From: Leptolyngbya sp. FACHB-321
GTDB taxonomy: Bacteria; Cyanobacteriota; Cyanobacteriia; Leptolyngbyales; Leptolyngbyaceae
DNA: 64,000 bases
NCBI RefSeq assembly: GCF_014695975.1
Contig: NZ_JACJPI010000056.1
Span: 62,001 to 126,000 of the forward strand
Direction of reading: 5' to 3'
Shown here: positions 17,200 to 26,947 of the stretch, piece after piece
Numbering within the stretch: the stretch's first letter is position 1
Layout: every line of letters starts with the position of its first letter
Program-made: the position numbers and the translations under genes
The notes under the pieces: model-generated
What the model was told of the DNA's origin: nothing
The model's database searches: none
What the model saw: the letters and a program-made list of their open reading frames with translations, nothing else

Positions 17200-19113
17200 C
17201 TAAGGTCGGCTAAATTCAGAGGGCGATCGAAAATTCTCGACTGGTACGTCTCGTAAAGCCTGTTGCATAAAGTCGCGCCATACGGGAGCGACATAGCCAC
17301 CACCCGTCGCGCCTCTGCCGATCGGACGATAGTCGTCATTACCTACCCAAACAGCGGTTGAAAGCTGAGGCACATAGCCGACAAACCAGATATCGCGTTC
17401 AGATGAAGTCGTACCTGTTTTGCCAGCAGCAGGACGATCAAGCCTTGCTGACACCCCTGTCCCGCGCGTGATCACTCCTTGTAGTACATCTGTCAGTGAA
17501 GCTGTAGACCACGGGTCAAGTACAAGCTGCGGCTTGGGCGTGTTGTCCAGTAAGATGTTGCCGGTGCTGTCTGTAACTTGCACGATTAACGTTGTTTCAG
17601 AGTACCAACCGTTGCTGGCAAAGGTAGCGTAGGCTCCAGCCATTTCTAGCGGAGTCAGGTCAACCGAGCCTAGCGGTAAGGAAACAACAGGCTCGATTGG
17701 ACTACGAACGCCGATCGTCCGCATGACATCAATCACCTTATTTAGACCTATGTCCTGACCAAGCCGCACGACTGGCACGTTACGCGATTGTTCAAGCGCC
17801 CTCCGAATGGACATGGGACCAGCGAACGAATTATCGTAGTTCTGCGGCGAGTAGTATTCATAGCCATCGGGATAGCTTACAGGCGAATCTGAAACCGTCG
17901 ACTCAGGCGCATAGCGACCAGAGGCAAATGCCGTGTAATAGACAAATGGCTTTAAAGCAGAACCAGGCTGCCGAAGGGATTGCATGGCTCGGTTGTACTG
18001 GCTCTTGCGATGATCAACCCCACCTACCATTGCCTTTACAAAATGGGTGCGTGGGTCAACGGCTACCAGAGCCATTTGATCGGCATAAACACCTTGATTC
18101 ACTAGATTTGCGTGCCCTCGCTTCACCACATCTTCTGCAACACGCTGAAGCTTAGTATCGACTGTCGTTTGAACCCGCATACCGCCTTTAAGTACGGCAT
18201 CTTTCCCAAAGCGCTTCGTCAACTCCTGCACCGCCGCTTCAGTAACATACGGGATGGTGCTGCCCTGAAACGAGGTAATCTTTCCTAGCTTCAGTGGCTG
18301 CTTACGGGCAATGGCTTCTTCTTGAGGGGTAATCCAGTTCAAGTCTTTCATCCGACGCAGCACAGTTAACTGTCGCTGTTTCGCTCCTTTGTAATCAATG
18401 AAAGGACTGAGGCTTTCGGGAGCTTGAATCAGCCCTGCCATCATTGCAGATTCCGCCAGCGTCAGCTTCGCAGACGATTTTCCAAAGTAGCTCTCAGCAG
18501 CCGTCTCTGCCCCATAGGTATTGTGTCCCCAGTAAACCTGGTTCAGATACATTTCAAAAACCTGCTCTTTCGAGAAGATTTGCTCTAGCCGTAGCGCCAG
18601 CACAGACTCTGCCACTTTGCGGCTGAAGGCACGTTTAGGAGTCAAAAACAGGTTTTTAACCAACTGCATCGTCAGCGTGGAGCCACCTTCGACCGTTGCG
18701 CCCGTTGACCAGTTTGCCAAGAAGGCACGGAGGACGGCACCGGGATTCACGCCACGATGAGAGTAGAAGTAGCTGTCTTCGATCGCCAAGACTGCCCGCT
18801 TTAGATCGGGAGAAATCTGGTCGAGCGGCACCACTTCCCGATTTGCTTCACCATGAATGCTCGTTAGCAGTTTGCCTTTGACATCGTAAATATGAGTCGT
18901 TTCGCTGGGTACATAGCTACGAAGAATACGAACATCGGGCAAATTGCGAAAGCTAATCGCTAAGCCAACTAAACCACCTGCCACTACAGAGCTCGACAGC
19001 ATCGCAACGCCGAGCACCATGCCACCTGTCACCTTGCCGACGGTTTTGACAACCTGATAAATTGTCTCTGGTGCGCCAGGTTGTTTGCGTTGTTGAAGTG
19101 TATTGGATGCCAC
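17200..19113 (-). CDS. Class A penicillin-binding protein (PBP1A family)
   Basis: This 637-residue bifunctional peptidoglycan synthase has a membrane anchor at about residues 28-54. The GT51 glycosyltransferase domain shows catalytic Glu112 in LAIEDSYFYSHRG and EGGSTLTMQLVKNLF. The transpeptidase domain has Ser385 in SALK, SRN at 443-445 and KTG at 565-567, all intact. It polymerises lipid II and cross-links stem peptides in the periplasm. The start is GTG at 19113, in a 323-bp gap shared with the divergent tyrS. Cyanobacteria carry several such paralogues; which one this is cannot be decided here. Confidence 0.95.
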   Translation of the reverse strand: MASNTLQQRKQPGAPETIYQVVKTVGKVTGGMVLGVAMLSSSVVAGGLVGLAISFRNLPDVRILRSYVPSETTHIYDVKGKLLTSIHGEANREVVPLDQISPDLKRAVLAIEDSYFYSHRGVNPGAVLRAFLANWSTGATVEGGSTLTMQLVKNLFLTPKRAFSRKVAESVLALRLEQIFSKEQVFEMYLNQVYWGHNTYGAETAAESYFGKSSAKLTLAESAMMAGLIQAPESLSPFIDYKGAKQRQLTVLRRMKDLNWITPQEEAIARKQPLKLGKITSFQGSTIPYVTEAAVQELTKRFGKDAVLKGGMRVQTTVDTKLQRVAEDVVKRGHANLVNQGVYADQMALVAVDPRTHFVKAMVGGVDHRKSQYNRAMQSLRQPGSALKPFVYYTAFASGRYAPESTVSDSPVSYPDGYEYYSPQNYDNSFAGPMSIRRALEQSRNVPVVRLGQDIGLNKVIDVMRTIGVRSPIEPVVSLPLGSVDLTPLEMAGAYATFASNGWYSETTLIVQVTDSTGNILLDNTPKPQLVLDPWSTASLTDVLQGVITRGTGVSARLDRPAAGKTGTTSSERDIWFVGYVPQLSTAVWVGNDDYRPIGRGATGGGYVAPVWRDFMQQALRDVPVENFRSPSEFSRP

Positions 19114-19436
19114 GACGACTTTAGATCCTTACAATCATTGAACGGGCAGGGCTTGACCGAGCGCGATCACCGCTACTAGCGATCGCGTCACAGGTACTCA
19201 ATCATACTATTCACGCCTAAAACGGAGGTATCCGCATGGCTTTAGCAGCAAGGTTAACATCATAACTACGGGATGGATGACAAACCACGTTAAATTAATG
19301 GCAGACAGCTTGTTGCTAGCTTTACAAACAAACACGGTGGCTCTATTGGCTCGTCTTCGAAGCCAACTAGCTCTGTGAAACGAGCAATGAAACTGTCAAG
19401 CTGTCTATAACTGCGTTCTCCCGTTATCTGAACATA
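19114..19436. other. Divergent promoter region between the PBP gene and tyrS (323 bp)
   Basis: The 5' regions of two divergently read genes meet here. I see no coding frame, no T-box-like element (T-boxes would be unusual in cyanobacteria), and only a minor hairpin, TTGGCT/AGCCAA, near 19348-19368. Confidence 0.45.
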
Positions 19437-20642
19437 ATGTCCAATTTGTCCTGGCTGCAGCGCGGCATCAGCGAAATTTTTCCCGATCAGGTAGAGTCTG
19501 CCAGCAGTGATGAAAACCTGACGCAGCGGTTGGCACAGAGCGATCGCCCCCTCCGCATCAAGTTGGGTATTGATCCCACAGGTGCAGACATCCATTTGGG
19601 GCATAGTATTCCTATGCGGAAAATGCGATCGTTTCAGGATGCTGGGCATACGGCTGTCTTGATTATTGGCGACTTCACTGCTCGCATTGGTGACCCCACC
19701 GGCAAATCCGAAGTGCGTCGTCAGTTGAATGAAAATGAAGTGCGTGCCAACGCCCAGACTTACCTGAACCAGGTACGCCCCATTCTAGACTTCGACACAC
19801 CGGGTCGTTTAGAAATCCGCTACAACTCGGAGTGGTTGTCTAGCCTGGATTTAAGCAAAATTCTGCAACTTCTGGCAACCACCACCGTCGGGCAAATGCT
19901 AGCAAAAGAGGGCTTTTCAGAACGCTACGACAAAGGCGACCCCATTTACCTGCATGAATTTCTCTACCCACTGATGCAGGGTTACGACTCGGTTGCGGTT
20001 GAAGCCGATGTGGAATTGGGCGGAACTGATCAAAAGTTCAATATTGCGATCGGTCGAGATTTACAGCGTCATTTTGGTCTGCGCCCTCAGTTTGGGCTAC
20101 TCGTACCCATTTTGCTGGGCACTGATGGCGTGCAGAAAATGTCGAAGTCTCTCGGCAACTATGTAGCGCTATCGGAAGACCCGCTGACGATGTACTCCAA
20201 GCTAGAGAAAACGCCTGACGCATTGCTGAAGTCGTACTTTGAACTGCTGACCGCTTTGCCGATCGACCAAATACTTCCAAACCCCCGTGACGCTCAAAAG
20301 CTGCTAGCGCTGACGATCGTGACCCAGTTTCATGGTGAAGCGGCAGCGAAACAGGCACAGCAAGACGCGATCGCCCTTGTGCAAGGCAACACTACCAACG
20401 CGGATACTGTTCCAGAGTTCTCCCTGTCTTCTATACAGTTTCCCGCCAAGGTGTTTTATCTGGTTAGCGCTAGCGGTTTATGTAAAGGCAGCTCTGAAGC
20501 GAGACGACAGATTCAAGGCGGTGCAGTGAAGCTAGATGGCGAGAAGGTTGATACGGTCGATCGTGTGTTTGATTCACCTCATGATCTGGTTGGTAAAGTC
20601 TTACAGCTTGGCAAAAACAAATTTGTTCGCTTCATTGCTTGA
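19437..20642 (+). CDS. tyrS: Tyrosyl-tRNA synthetase
   Basis: This 401-residue class I synthetase charges tRNA-Tyr. The HIGH-type motif is HLGH (residues 53-56) after [16 protein letters not shown] [12 protein letters not shown], and KMSKS is at 234-238. The tyrosine pocket shows [20 protein letters not shown] with GTDQKFN. The C-terminal S4-like RNA-binding domain (about 338-401) contains [17 protein letters not shown]. The sequence is of the TyrRZ-like bacterial class found in most cyanobacteria. ATG at 19437 is well placed. Confidence 0.97.
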   Translation: MSNLSWLQRGISEIFPDQVESASSDENLTQRLAQSDRPLRIKLGIDPTGADIHLGHSIPMRKMRSFQDAGHTAVLIIGDFTARIGDPTGKSEVRRQLNENEVRANAQTYLNQVRPILDFDTPGRLEIRYNSEWLSSLDLSKILQLLATTTVGQMLAKEGFSERYDKGDPIYLHEFLYPLMQGYDSVAVEADVELGGTDQKFNIAIGRDLQRHFGLRPQFGLLVPILLGTDGVQKMSKSLGNYVALSEDPLTMYSKLEKTPDALLKSYFELLTALPIDQILPNPRDAQKLLALTIVTQFHGEAAAKQAQQDAIALVQGNTTNADTVPEFSLSSIQFPAKVFYLVSASGLCKGSSEARRQIQGGAVKLDGEKVDTVDRVFDSPHDLVGKVLQLGKNKFVRFIA

Positions 20643-20876
20643 GTTGTTTTGCCGCATCACTCAGTCCCGTTAACACCACTTGCTGTTGCTGGCAAAGCGC
20701 ATCCGTCATACTTTTAGTCGTCCTGAAAGAATGCAACAAATCAGCACCGTGGTGGTGACGGTTCAGATGATCACAGCCTAACAACAGCGAGTTTTGTATC
20801 AAAATGTACTGTTATTACTAAAGACTTGCGGTAAAGCGCTAAGTTTATAAATAGTGATACTGATGAACGAGCCGCT

Positions 20877-21269
20877 ATGCCTACGTCCACGCTGATTAAC
20901 GATCCCGCGCTGAAACTGAAACACCTGTCTAGCATGGTTGCCTCTCTTTCTCACCGCTTAGAAGTAGCAAGAGCCAGCCACAACGTTCAGTTGACGGCGC
21001 TGCTAGAGCGTGAATATGAGCAGTTGACGGTAGAGCAGAAGGCTGTGTCGTTCGGCTCCTCTAGCGTGATGAAAGCGTGGTTTCAGCGCTTATGGAACAA
21101 TTTGGCGGACACGATGCCCAGTCTGTATCAGCTTCAAATTACACAGACGATCGACGACAACGGGCATGAATGCTGGAGCGTTTATTACCCCAAAACAGGG
21201 CAACGACTGGTGACAGAATCTGAAGCAGAAATGCAGATCTGGATCAAGCAAAACTATTGGGCTGTTTAG
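20877..21269 (+). CDS. Conserved-looking cytoplasmic protein of unknown function
   Basis: I do not recognise this 130-residue protein. Residues about 10-60 form a predicted amphipathic helix pair (LKHLSSMVASLSHRLEVARA, then LTALLEREYEQLTVEQK). Residues 85-130 are aromatic-rich and beta-like (ECWSVYYPKTGQRLVTESEA, ending IWIKQNYWAV). There is no signal peptide or membrane helix. The helix resembles the 'LexRLxxAR...LLxxLExE' segment in the C-terminal part of the DUF4278 protein at 44776-45198, which may reflect a shared small helical module. It stands alone between tyrS and the livM-like gene. Confidence 0.65.
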   Translation: MPTSTLINDPALKLKHLSSMVASLSHRLEVARASHNVQLTALLEREYEQLTVEQKAVSFGSSSVMKAWFQRLWNNLADTMPSLYQLQITQTIDDNGHECWSVYYPKTGQRLVTESEAEMQIWIKQNYWAV

Positions 21270-21374
21270 GCACATAATACGGCTGTTGTAACTTCCTCAA
21301 TGTTGTGGGTGGAGGGAGTAAAATGACAGGACTGATCGTTGTTATGAAGAGAAAGAACTTCCGATACGTCGTTA

Positions 21375-22367
21375 TTGGAGGTTCTTTCTGTTTTGAATCG
21401 CGATCGCTCTTTCGTATTCAGCCTGTCCAATCTCCCTGTAATGACTGATTTTTTCTCTATCTATGGGTTTCTAATCGTCTCCATGTTGCTGGGGGCAGTG
21501 TTGGGGCTATCGCTCTACCTACCGTTAATGGCAGGTCAACTATCGCTGGCAAGTCCCGGCTTTTATGCACTGGGGGGGTACATCGCTGCGATTCTGTCTA
21601 CGCAAGTCTTTAAGACTGACGGCAATTTTCCCATCCCAGTGCTGCTGTTGGAGATGCTGCTAGCGGGGGTAGTTTGTGGGCTGTTAGGGATCGTTGTTGG
21701 CATTCCAGCTTTACGGCTGCGGGGCATTTATCTGGCGATCGCTACTATTGCCTTCGTTGAAATTCTCCGCATTCTTGCATTAAATCTAGAGATTACGGGC
21801 GGTGCAGTTGGCATCTTTGGCATTCCGCAACCCTTTGAGACGGCGATCGAATACCTCTGGATTGTCCTTCCCTTATTAGTCATCAGTAGCCTCTTTGTTT
21901 ATCGGCTCGAAAACATCCGTGTTGGTCGGGCACTGATTGCGATTCGCGAAGACGAACTAGCTGCCGATGCCATGGGCATCAACCCGACCTATTACAAAGT
22001 GCTAGCGTTTGCGCTGGGTGCCATGCTGGCAGGCATAGTTGGTGCCGTCAGCGCTCACTTTCTCAATACCTGGAATACGCGACAAGGCACCTTTGATGTC
22101 AGCATCATTTACCTCACTTTTGTGCTGATTGGTGGCTCCAGAACGGTTGTTGGTCCGGTTGTGGGTGGTATGGTCTTCACGGCTCTGCCAGAAATCTTGC
22201 GTGCTGCTGCCGATCTGCCTGGTTTGCCCCCCTGGTTAGCGCAATTTCTCCGCGACAGTCGCTTAATTCTGTTTGGCTTGCTGATTGTGGTTGGCTCCGT
22301 CTTTTTTCCGCAGGGTCTTGTTAGCCCCAACCTGTTCAAGCCACGTAAATTTCGCCAGAGAACCTAG
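21375..22367 (+). CDS. livM: Branched-chain/neutral amino-acid ABC transporter permease (LivM type)
   Basis: This hydrophobic permease of about 308-330 residues has the BPD_transp_2 pattern: LYLPLMAGQLSLASPGFYALGGYIAA, then GIPALRLRGIYLAIATIAF, and the EAA-like loop ALIAIREDELAADAMGINPTYYK that contacts the ATPase. The substrate class is branched-chain or neutral amino acids, or urea or amides in related Urt/Fmd systems. The start is uncertain: TTG at 21393, 11 bp after GGAGG, or ATG at 21441. The livG and livF homologues lie 1.5 kb downstream on the same strand, separated by a gene on the opposite strand. No LivH-type permease or binding protein is in the window; in cyanobacterial Nat systems these genes are often scattered. 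Confidence 0.9.
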   Translation: MEVLSVLNRDRSFVFSLSNLPVMTDFFSIYGFLIVSMLLGAVLGLSLYLPLMAGQLSLASPGFYALGGYIAAILSTQVFKTDGNFPIPVLLLEMLLAGVVCGLLGIVVGIPALRLRGIYLAIATIAFVEILRILALNLEITGGAVGIFGIPQPFETAIEYLWIVLPLLVISSLFVYRLENIRVGRALIAIREDELAADAMGINPTYYKVLAFALGAMLAGIVGAVSAHFLNTWNTRQGTFDVSIIYLTFVLIGGSRTVVGPVVGGMVFTALPEILRAAADLPGLPPWLAQFLRDSRLILFGLLIVVGSVFFPQGLVSPNLFKPRKFRQRT

Positions 22368-22511
22368 ATGGGCATCATGCTTCGGCAGACTCAGATGTCG
22401 ATCGCAGCATCTCCCCTGTGCCCAAACAATACTCTTGTGTTGCAAGATGCGTCTACTTACAGCAAAGTACAGAAAGTATGACCATCCCTTTGCTTTACGT
22501 TTGTATGGTGT

Positions 22512-23735
22512 CTACTTCTTAACTGGATAGCGATCGGTGTGAGAAGAGCCTGATTTCGCAACTGAATTAACGGCTAGCTTCACCCGTAGAAACGGATACT
22601 CAACATACCGATAGGTCAACCCAGACAAACTAATAACCATCAAGCCACATAGTCCTACGAGCATCCAAAAATAAATTGGATTCATACCGGCAATTGGGTA
22701 AATCCGATTAACGAGCCGCAGCACTGAGAAAAGAACGATGCCATGCAGCAGGTAAACGCTATAACTAACTGTGCCGAGATATTTAGACGCGGACGCAGTC
22801 AGTAGACCAAATAGATTATTGCCGTGTGCAATCAACACGAAGGCACAAAAGATGAGGGAGATCGCTCCTAAATCATAGATATAGGGCGGCGGTAGAATAA
22901 TTGGTATCGCGACCAAAAGCACCATAATACCAAGCGACGTATGCCAACCTAAAAACCGCTTCTTTGGCTCAAGATGCTTGATTAAATACGCTGCTGCCAT
23001 GCCAAAAAGGAAGCTCATCAGCGTTGGTAACGGTTTATAGCTACTGACTAAACAGAGCGTTAAGAAAGTGAGGAATAAGCCGATAAACCTTGAAGGTTTA
23101 GCAAACCACGTTAAGAACGGCAAAATTAAATAGAACTGAAGTTCATAGGTTAGAGTCCATTGGACTGAAGCATTGATTAAGCCAACGGATGAATAGTTAA
23201 TATCAGGAAAAACGTTGCTACTGACGTTGGAAAATCCATAAATACCACACACCAGCCAACTGCCAATTTGCATCAAGAATCTTGGTAGGCTAACTTTTAA
23301 GGAAAAGTTAGAAATGATCAGCACAATAACAACTATGACAGCAAGCGAGAACCAATAGGCTGGCAAAACCCGCAAGGCACGTTTGATGTAAAAATCCTTA
23401 AGTTTGAATCTAGAACCAGAAATTACTTTTGACCAGAATAAGAATCCGGTGATCATGAAGAAAAAAGCAACAGCGCCCTGTCCCGCAAACGTGTAAAAGT
23501 TGGATGGTGATACTTGCCAAGTGCCAATTTGAAAATATTGATAGTTAACAACTGCATGATGAAAGAAAACACCCAGTGCTAAAAAGCCTCGCAAGCCATC
23601 CAACGTTTTGTACTGTGCTTGATCAGCTTTTTGCACGATCTGTTGGTAAAAAGCTGAATGCTTAACGATAAGTTTGGCAAGACCAAAGAAGAGGATGGTC
23701 AGACCGATCGCTGGAAAGATGCTGGTAAAAGCCAT
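22512..23735 (-). CDS. Membrane acyltransferase 3 family protein (OafA/YrhL-like)
   Basis: This 407-residue polytopic protein has about ten membrane segments. The acyltransferase 3 signature is [19 protein letters not shown] (residues 45-63), with the catalytic-type His at 59-60, and the C-terminal [12 protein letters not shown] and [10 protein letters not shown] segments fit the family. Such enzymes O-acylate surface polysaccharides, peptidoglycan or small molecules. The acceptor is unknown. It sits on the opposite strand between livM and livG, and it looks more AT-rich than its neighbours (many Ile/Phe/Lys codons ending in A/T and few GCGATCGC sites), consistent with insertion by transfer. 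Confidence 0.9.
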   Translation of the reverse strand: MAFTSIFPAIGLTILFFGLAKLIVKHSAFYQQIVQKADQAQYKTLDGLRGFLALGVFFHHAVVNYQYFQIGTWQVSPSNFYTFAGQGAVAFFFMITGFLFWSKVISGSRFKLKDFYIKRALRVLPAYWFSLAVIVVIVLIISNFSLKVSLPRFLMQIGSWLVCGIYGFSNVSSNVFPDINYSSVGLINASVQWTLTYELQFYLILPFLTWFAKPSRFIGLFLTFLTLCLVSSYKPLPTLMSFLFGMAAAYLIKHLEPKKRFLGWHTSLGIMVLLVAIPIILPPPYIYDLGAISLIFCAFVLIAHGNNLFGLLTASASKYLGTVSYSVYLLHGIVLFSVLRLVNRIYPIAGMNPIYFWMLVGLCGLMVISLSGLTYRYVEYPFLRVKLAVNSVAKSGSSHTDRYPVKK

Positions 23736-23834
23736 AGTGCGCGAACGTAAGCAATTTTCAGGATTAAAGCGAAAACTTTGGTGCGATCGAAGACAATAAA
23801 GCCATGAGCTAGTGATGTTCCGCCACCGTATGCC

Positions 23835-24641
23835 ATGCCCCCAAAGGAACCTGTCAATGCTACCGCAGAATCTAATTGCCGTCCGATGCTGGCAGCGAAA
23901 GGGCTGAGTCGGCGCTTTGGCGGGCTAGTTGCTGTCAATAATGTGTCGTTTACTGTTAACGCAGGCGAAATTTTTGGGCTGATTGGTCCCAACGGGGCAG
24001 GCAAGACAACGTTATTCAACCTGGTAACTGGGTTAATTCCGCCCTCTAGTGGGCAGATGATCTATCAAGGTGCAGATCTTTCTCGGCTCCGTCCGCATCA
24101 AGTTGCAGCTAAGGGCATTGCTCGCACGTTTCAGAACATTCGACTATTTGGCAACCTCTCTGCACTGGAAAATGTCATGATTGCCCAGCACATACATAGT
24201 CACAGTGGCACTCTACAGGGAGTGTTGGGCTTGTCGCCTGCGCCTCGTGAAGAGCGACAAATTCGGCAAAAGGCAAGGGAGCTATTAGAACTGGTGGGAC
24301 TAAGCGATCGCGCTGACGAACAAGCTCAAAATTTTGCTTACGGCAACCAGCGTCGATTGGAAATCGCTCGTGCCTTGGCGCTGCAACCGCAAGTTCTGCT
24401 GCTAGATGAACCTGCTGCCGGCATGAACCCTAGCGAGAAGCATCAACTGAGTAACTTTATCCGCCAAATTCGTGATCAGTTTGACCTGACAGTGCTGCTC
24501 ATCGAACACCATGTGCCGCTGGTGATGGGCTTGTGCGATCGCATCGCCGTCCTTGACTTTGGACAACTCATTGCCTTGGGTGATCCAGCGCAAGTCAAAA
24601 ACAATCCAGCGGTCATCGAAGCTTATCTAGGAGCCGAATAA
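23835..24641 (+). CDS. livG: Branched-chain amino-acid ABC transporter ATPase (LivG type)
   Basis: This 268-residue ATPase has Walker [10 protein letters not shown] (residues 51-59), the LivG-typical [20 protein letters not shown], a [14 protein letters not shown] signature in place of LSGGQ, Walker [13 protein letters not shown] and the switch histidine in [14 protein letters not shown]. The start is the ATG at 23835, or the internal Met18, which better matches family length. Divergent from the acyltransferase gene and 49 bp upstream of livF, with which it is surely co-transcribed. Confidence 0.94.
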   Translation: MPPKEPVNATAESNCRPMLAAKGLSRRFGGLVAVNNVSFTVNAGEIFGLIGPNGAGKTTLFNLVTGLIPPSSGQMIYQGADLSRLRPHQVAAKGIARTFQNIRLFGNLSALENVMIAQHIHSHSGTLQGVLGLSPAPREERQIRQKARELLELVGLSDRADEQAQNFAYGNQRRLEIARALALQPQVLLLDEPAAGMNPSEKHQLSNFIRQIRDQFDLTVLLIEHHVPLVMGLCDRIAVLDFGQLIALGDPAQVKNNPAVIEAYLGAE

Positions 24642-24690
24642 TCCCCTTCTGCCTTCTGCCCTCTGCCGTTTTCCTTCTTCACTCTGCCTC
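24642..24690. repeat. STRR-like CT-rich heptamer repeats between livG and livF
   Basis: The 49-bp gap contains consecutive TTCTGCC-type units followed by related TCTGCC and ACTCTGCC variants. This is the reverse complement of the AGAAGGC-type unit found inside larB (61976-62010). Short tandemly repeated repetitive sequences of this sort are typical of filamentous cyanobacteria. Confidence 0.6.
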
Positions 24691-25404
24691 ATGCCCTCCC
24701 CCTTACTCGACATTCAAAAACTCAGCGTCAACTACGGCGGCATTCAGGCGTTGCAGGCGATCGATCTAGTCATCTATGCAGGGGAGGTGGTCACGCTAAT
24801 TGGTGCCAATGGCGCGGGCAAAACCACAACCTTGCGGGCAATTTCTCGACTAATCGGTGTGCGTGACGGACATATTTTTTACAACGGCAAGAATATTACT
24901 CGACAGCGTGCCCATGCCGTCGTCAAGCTAGGCATTGCCCACAGCCCTGAAGGACGCAGAATTTTAGCGCGACAGACGGTGCTCGATAATTTGCAGCTCG
25001 GCGCTTATACCCGCTCCGATCGCCTTGGCATCAAAGCGGATATTGAGCAACAGTTCCTCACCTTTCCGCGACTGGCAGAGCGTCGTCATCAGCTTGCAGG
25101 CACTCTCAGCGGTGGCGAACAGCAAATGCTAGCGATCGCCCGTGCCCTTATGAGTCGCCCTAAACTATTGCTGCTGGATGAGCCAAGCCTGGGACTGGCA
25201 CCTACGATCGTGCGCGAACTGTTTACCAGCATTCAAACCCTCCATACCGCAGGGGTTACTATTCTGCTAGTGGAACAAAATGCCAATCTTGCCCTTCAGT
25301 ACGCTAATCGAGGCTACGTTCTAGAAGCTGGCTACATTACCTTGACAGGCAACGCGGCTGAATTATTAAGTGACGATCGAGTTAAGCAAGCCTATTTAGG
25401 GTAG
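24691..25404 (+). CDS. livF: Branched-chain amino-acid ABC transporter ATPase (LivF type)
   Basis: This 237-residue ATPase has Walker A GANGAGKTT (residues 38-46), the LivF hallmark GIAHSPEGRRILARQTVLDN, LSGGEQQMLAIARALM, Walker B LLLLDEPSLGLAP and the switch-His position replaced by Gln in LLVEQNANLAL, as is normal for LivF. It pairs with LivG as the second ATPase of the transporter. ATG at 24691. A 395-bp gap without genes follows. Confidence 0.95.
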   Translation: MPSPLLDIQKLSVNYGGIQALQAIDLVIYAGEVVTLIGANGAGKTTTLRAISRLIGVRDGHIFYNGKNITRQRAHAVVKLGIAHSPEGRRILARQTVLDNLQLGAYTRSDRLGIKADIEQQFLTFPRLAERRHQLAGTLSGGEQQMLAIARALMSRPKLLLLDEPSLGLAPTIVRELFTSIQTLHTAGVTILLVEQNANLALQYANRGYVLEAGYITLTGNAAELLSDDRVKQAYLG

Positions 25405-25799
25405 ATAGCCTTGCCGCTAGTTAATGCTACTCATGCGACTAAAAGCTACCAGACGCAGCATAACTTTAGTCGATCGTCAATGCTCTACTCCAATGAAACC
25501 TAAAAGTACCCACTTGGAGGCATGGTGCTTTTATGGGCATTTGCTACAACAGAATCATGAAACTAGTAAACCACTGGTCAGCGCCTTATTCCAGTGACTG
25601 ATTGCAACCACTAGTGATGGTACGGTTGTGCCTCTCACTACAGACAGCAATGTTCTAGTCCCAGCATGATGCGGCTGTACTATTACTGAGCAGTCTTGAC
25701 TATCAGTGATATATTAAGAAAAATAACAAAAACGCGAATTTTGGCAGAATCGTGTTTCCAGTGAGCGTGTTCTTTAGGCGTAGGTGAGGACTGAACTGA
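25405..25799. other. Intergenic region upstream of the phycobiliprotein lyase gene (395 bp)
   Basis: There is no coding frame. A short CACTGG/CCAGTG hairpin lies near 25570-25595. TTGACT with a downstream TATATT near 25695-25714 has too short a spacing for a standard sigma-70 promoter. I cannot assign the promoter or a terminator for livF. Confidence 0.4.
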
Positions 25800-26333
25800 G
25801 TGACTTCTTTACTAAATTTGACCCAAACGACTGACGTATCTCTCATTGCTAACTTCTTTCAGCAGTCAGAAGGGCGCTGGAAGTCCGAGCGGCGCTACTA
25901 TACCCTTCCAGAAGGGGAAACAAAGGAAGTAGTTAGCATCATTACCATTCGGTTTTTGACGCCAAATAGTCCTGAACTATGCCATTTAGCAACACTACAT
26001 GGCATTGATGAAGCGCTATTAACCTGCGGCGCTGAAGTTCTTTGGGATAGCCATGATTCAGCGACAGGGAAGCCACAGTCAGAAGGTTCTACCTTGTTTG
26101 GTGCCGGGGGGACAAAGCTGTACCGCGATCGCGGTTTTGCAACGACAAAGCCCGTCTTAGCAGATTTCTACTTCTCTGCCCCTAACACTCTCTGTCTTCG
26201 CACAGAGTACAAAGGTTCCGTTTTTGAGGAAGAACTGAAGCTGATCGGTCAGCATTATCGCACTCGCCAAACCATCATTTCGCGTGCTGGAGAGCAACAA
26301 ATGATTGGTCAATACCTGGAAAAACGGCTTTAG
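25800..26333 (+). CDS. Phycobiliprotein lyase, CpcS/CpeS family
   Basis: This 177-residue lipocalin-like protein contains the family signature NFFQQSEGRWKSERRYYTL (residues 18-36). TGKPQSEGSTLFGAGG and LYRDRGFATTKPVLADFYF form the chromophore-binding barrel. CpcS/CpeS/CpcU-type lyases attach phycocyanobilin or phycoerythrobilin to cysteines of phycocyanin, allophycocyanin or phycoerythrin, so the organism builds phycobilisomes. The subtype (CpcS, CpcU or CpeS) cannot be fixed by eye. The start is GTG at 25800. No phycobiliprotein structural gene is in the window. Confidence 0.85.
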   Translation: MTSLLNLTQTTDVSLIANFFQQSEGRWKSERRYYTLPEGETKEVVSIITIRFLTPNSPELCHLATLHGIDEALLTCGAEVLWDSHDSATGKPQSEGSTLFGAGGTKLYRDRGFATTKPVLADFYFSAPNTLCLRTEYKGSVFEEELKLIGQHYRTRQTIISRAGEQQMIGQYLEKRL

Positions 26334-26403
26334 AGCATAGGTTGTGCAGCACCAGGCGGAAGTATCTGCTCCTTTGTATTCCCCTGGTGCGTTGCTCTAG
26401 TTC

Positions 26404-26898
26404 TTACCAGCCCCACGAGCCTTGAACCCCTTTAAATGGTCCCACAATATCGCTGGTAATCCAACCACCGTAGAAACTGCCAGGTTGGGGCTCCACTTTT
26501 TCGCCATTGACAAAACAAGCATCCATTGGAGCGGGGTAAAACGCTACATAATTGGCGATCGTCGCAAAGGCAGGCGTAGGCTCAGGATAGTACCAGGCAA
26601 CATCATCTATGCGCTTGTCACCCACTGCAAGGCTGTAGTAAGCGCCATGCCCTTTCCACTCGCAGAAGGTCGATCGCAGACTTTTAATAAGGTAGTCTTG
26701 CTGGATATCTTCAGGTGGGATGTAGTAGACGGGTGGATGGCTTGTTTCTAGCACCCGCTTTGCCTGATGAGTGTCAGCGATCGTGACACCGTTAAAAATA
26801 ATCTGAATATGTTTGCTCGTCTCTTCCAGGCGAGGGGGACGTGGATAGTCCCAAACAGATTCTTGTCCGGGCTGGGGTTCGATGCGATGTTGGCTCAT
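26404..26898 (-). CDS. DUF427 domain protein
   Basis: This 164-residue protein has the DUF427 pattern: IQIIFNGVTIADTHQAKRVL, PPVYYIPPEDI and STFCEWKGHGAYYSLAVG, then the aromatic AWYYPEPTP block. The family folds as a small beta-rich domain and has no established function; it is frequent in cyanobacteria and actinobacteria. The ORF is of normal length, with no export signal. It is divergent from the methyltransferase gene, with only 49 bp between the starts, so the two promoters overlap. Confidence 0.88.
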   Translation of the reverse strand: MSQHRIEPQPGQESVWDYPRPPRLEETSKHIQIIFNGVTIADTHQAKRVLETSHPPVYYIPPEDIQQDYLIKSLRSTFCEWKGHGAYYSLAVGDKRIDDVAWYYPEPTPAFATIANYVAFYPAPMDACFVNGEKVEPQPGSFYGGWITSDIVGPFKGVQGSWGW

Positions 26899-26947
26899 AG
26901 CGCTATTTTAACGACAAGATGGTTGGACAACAGCAGGAGAGCATGTG

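Noticed and set aside
24642..24690. Intrinsic terminator between livG and livF
   Set aside because: The CT-rich tract is an STRR repeat with no stem, and the 49-bp spacing points to co-transcription.
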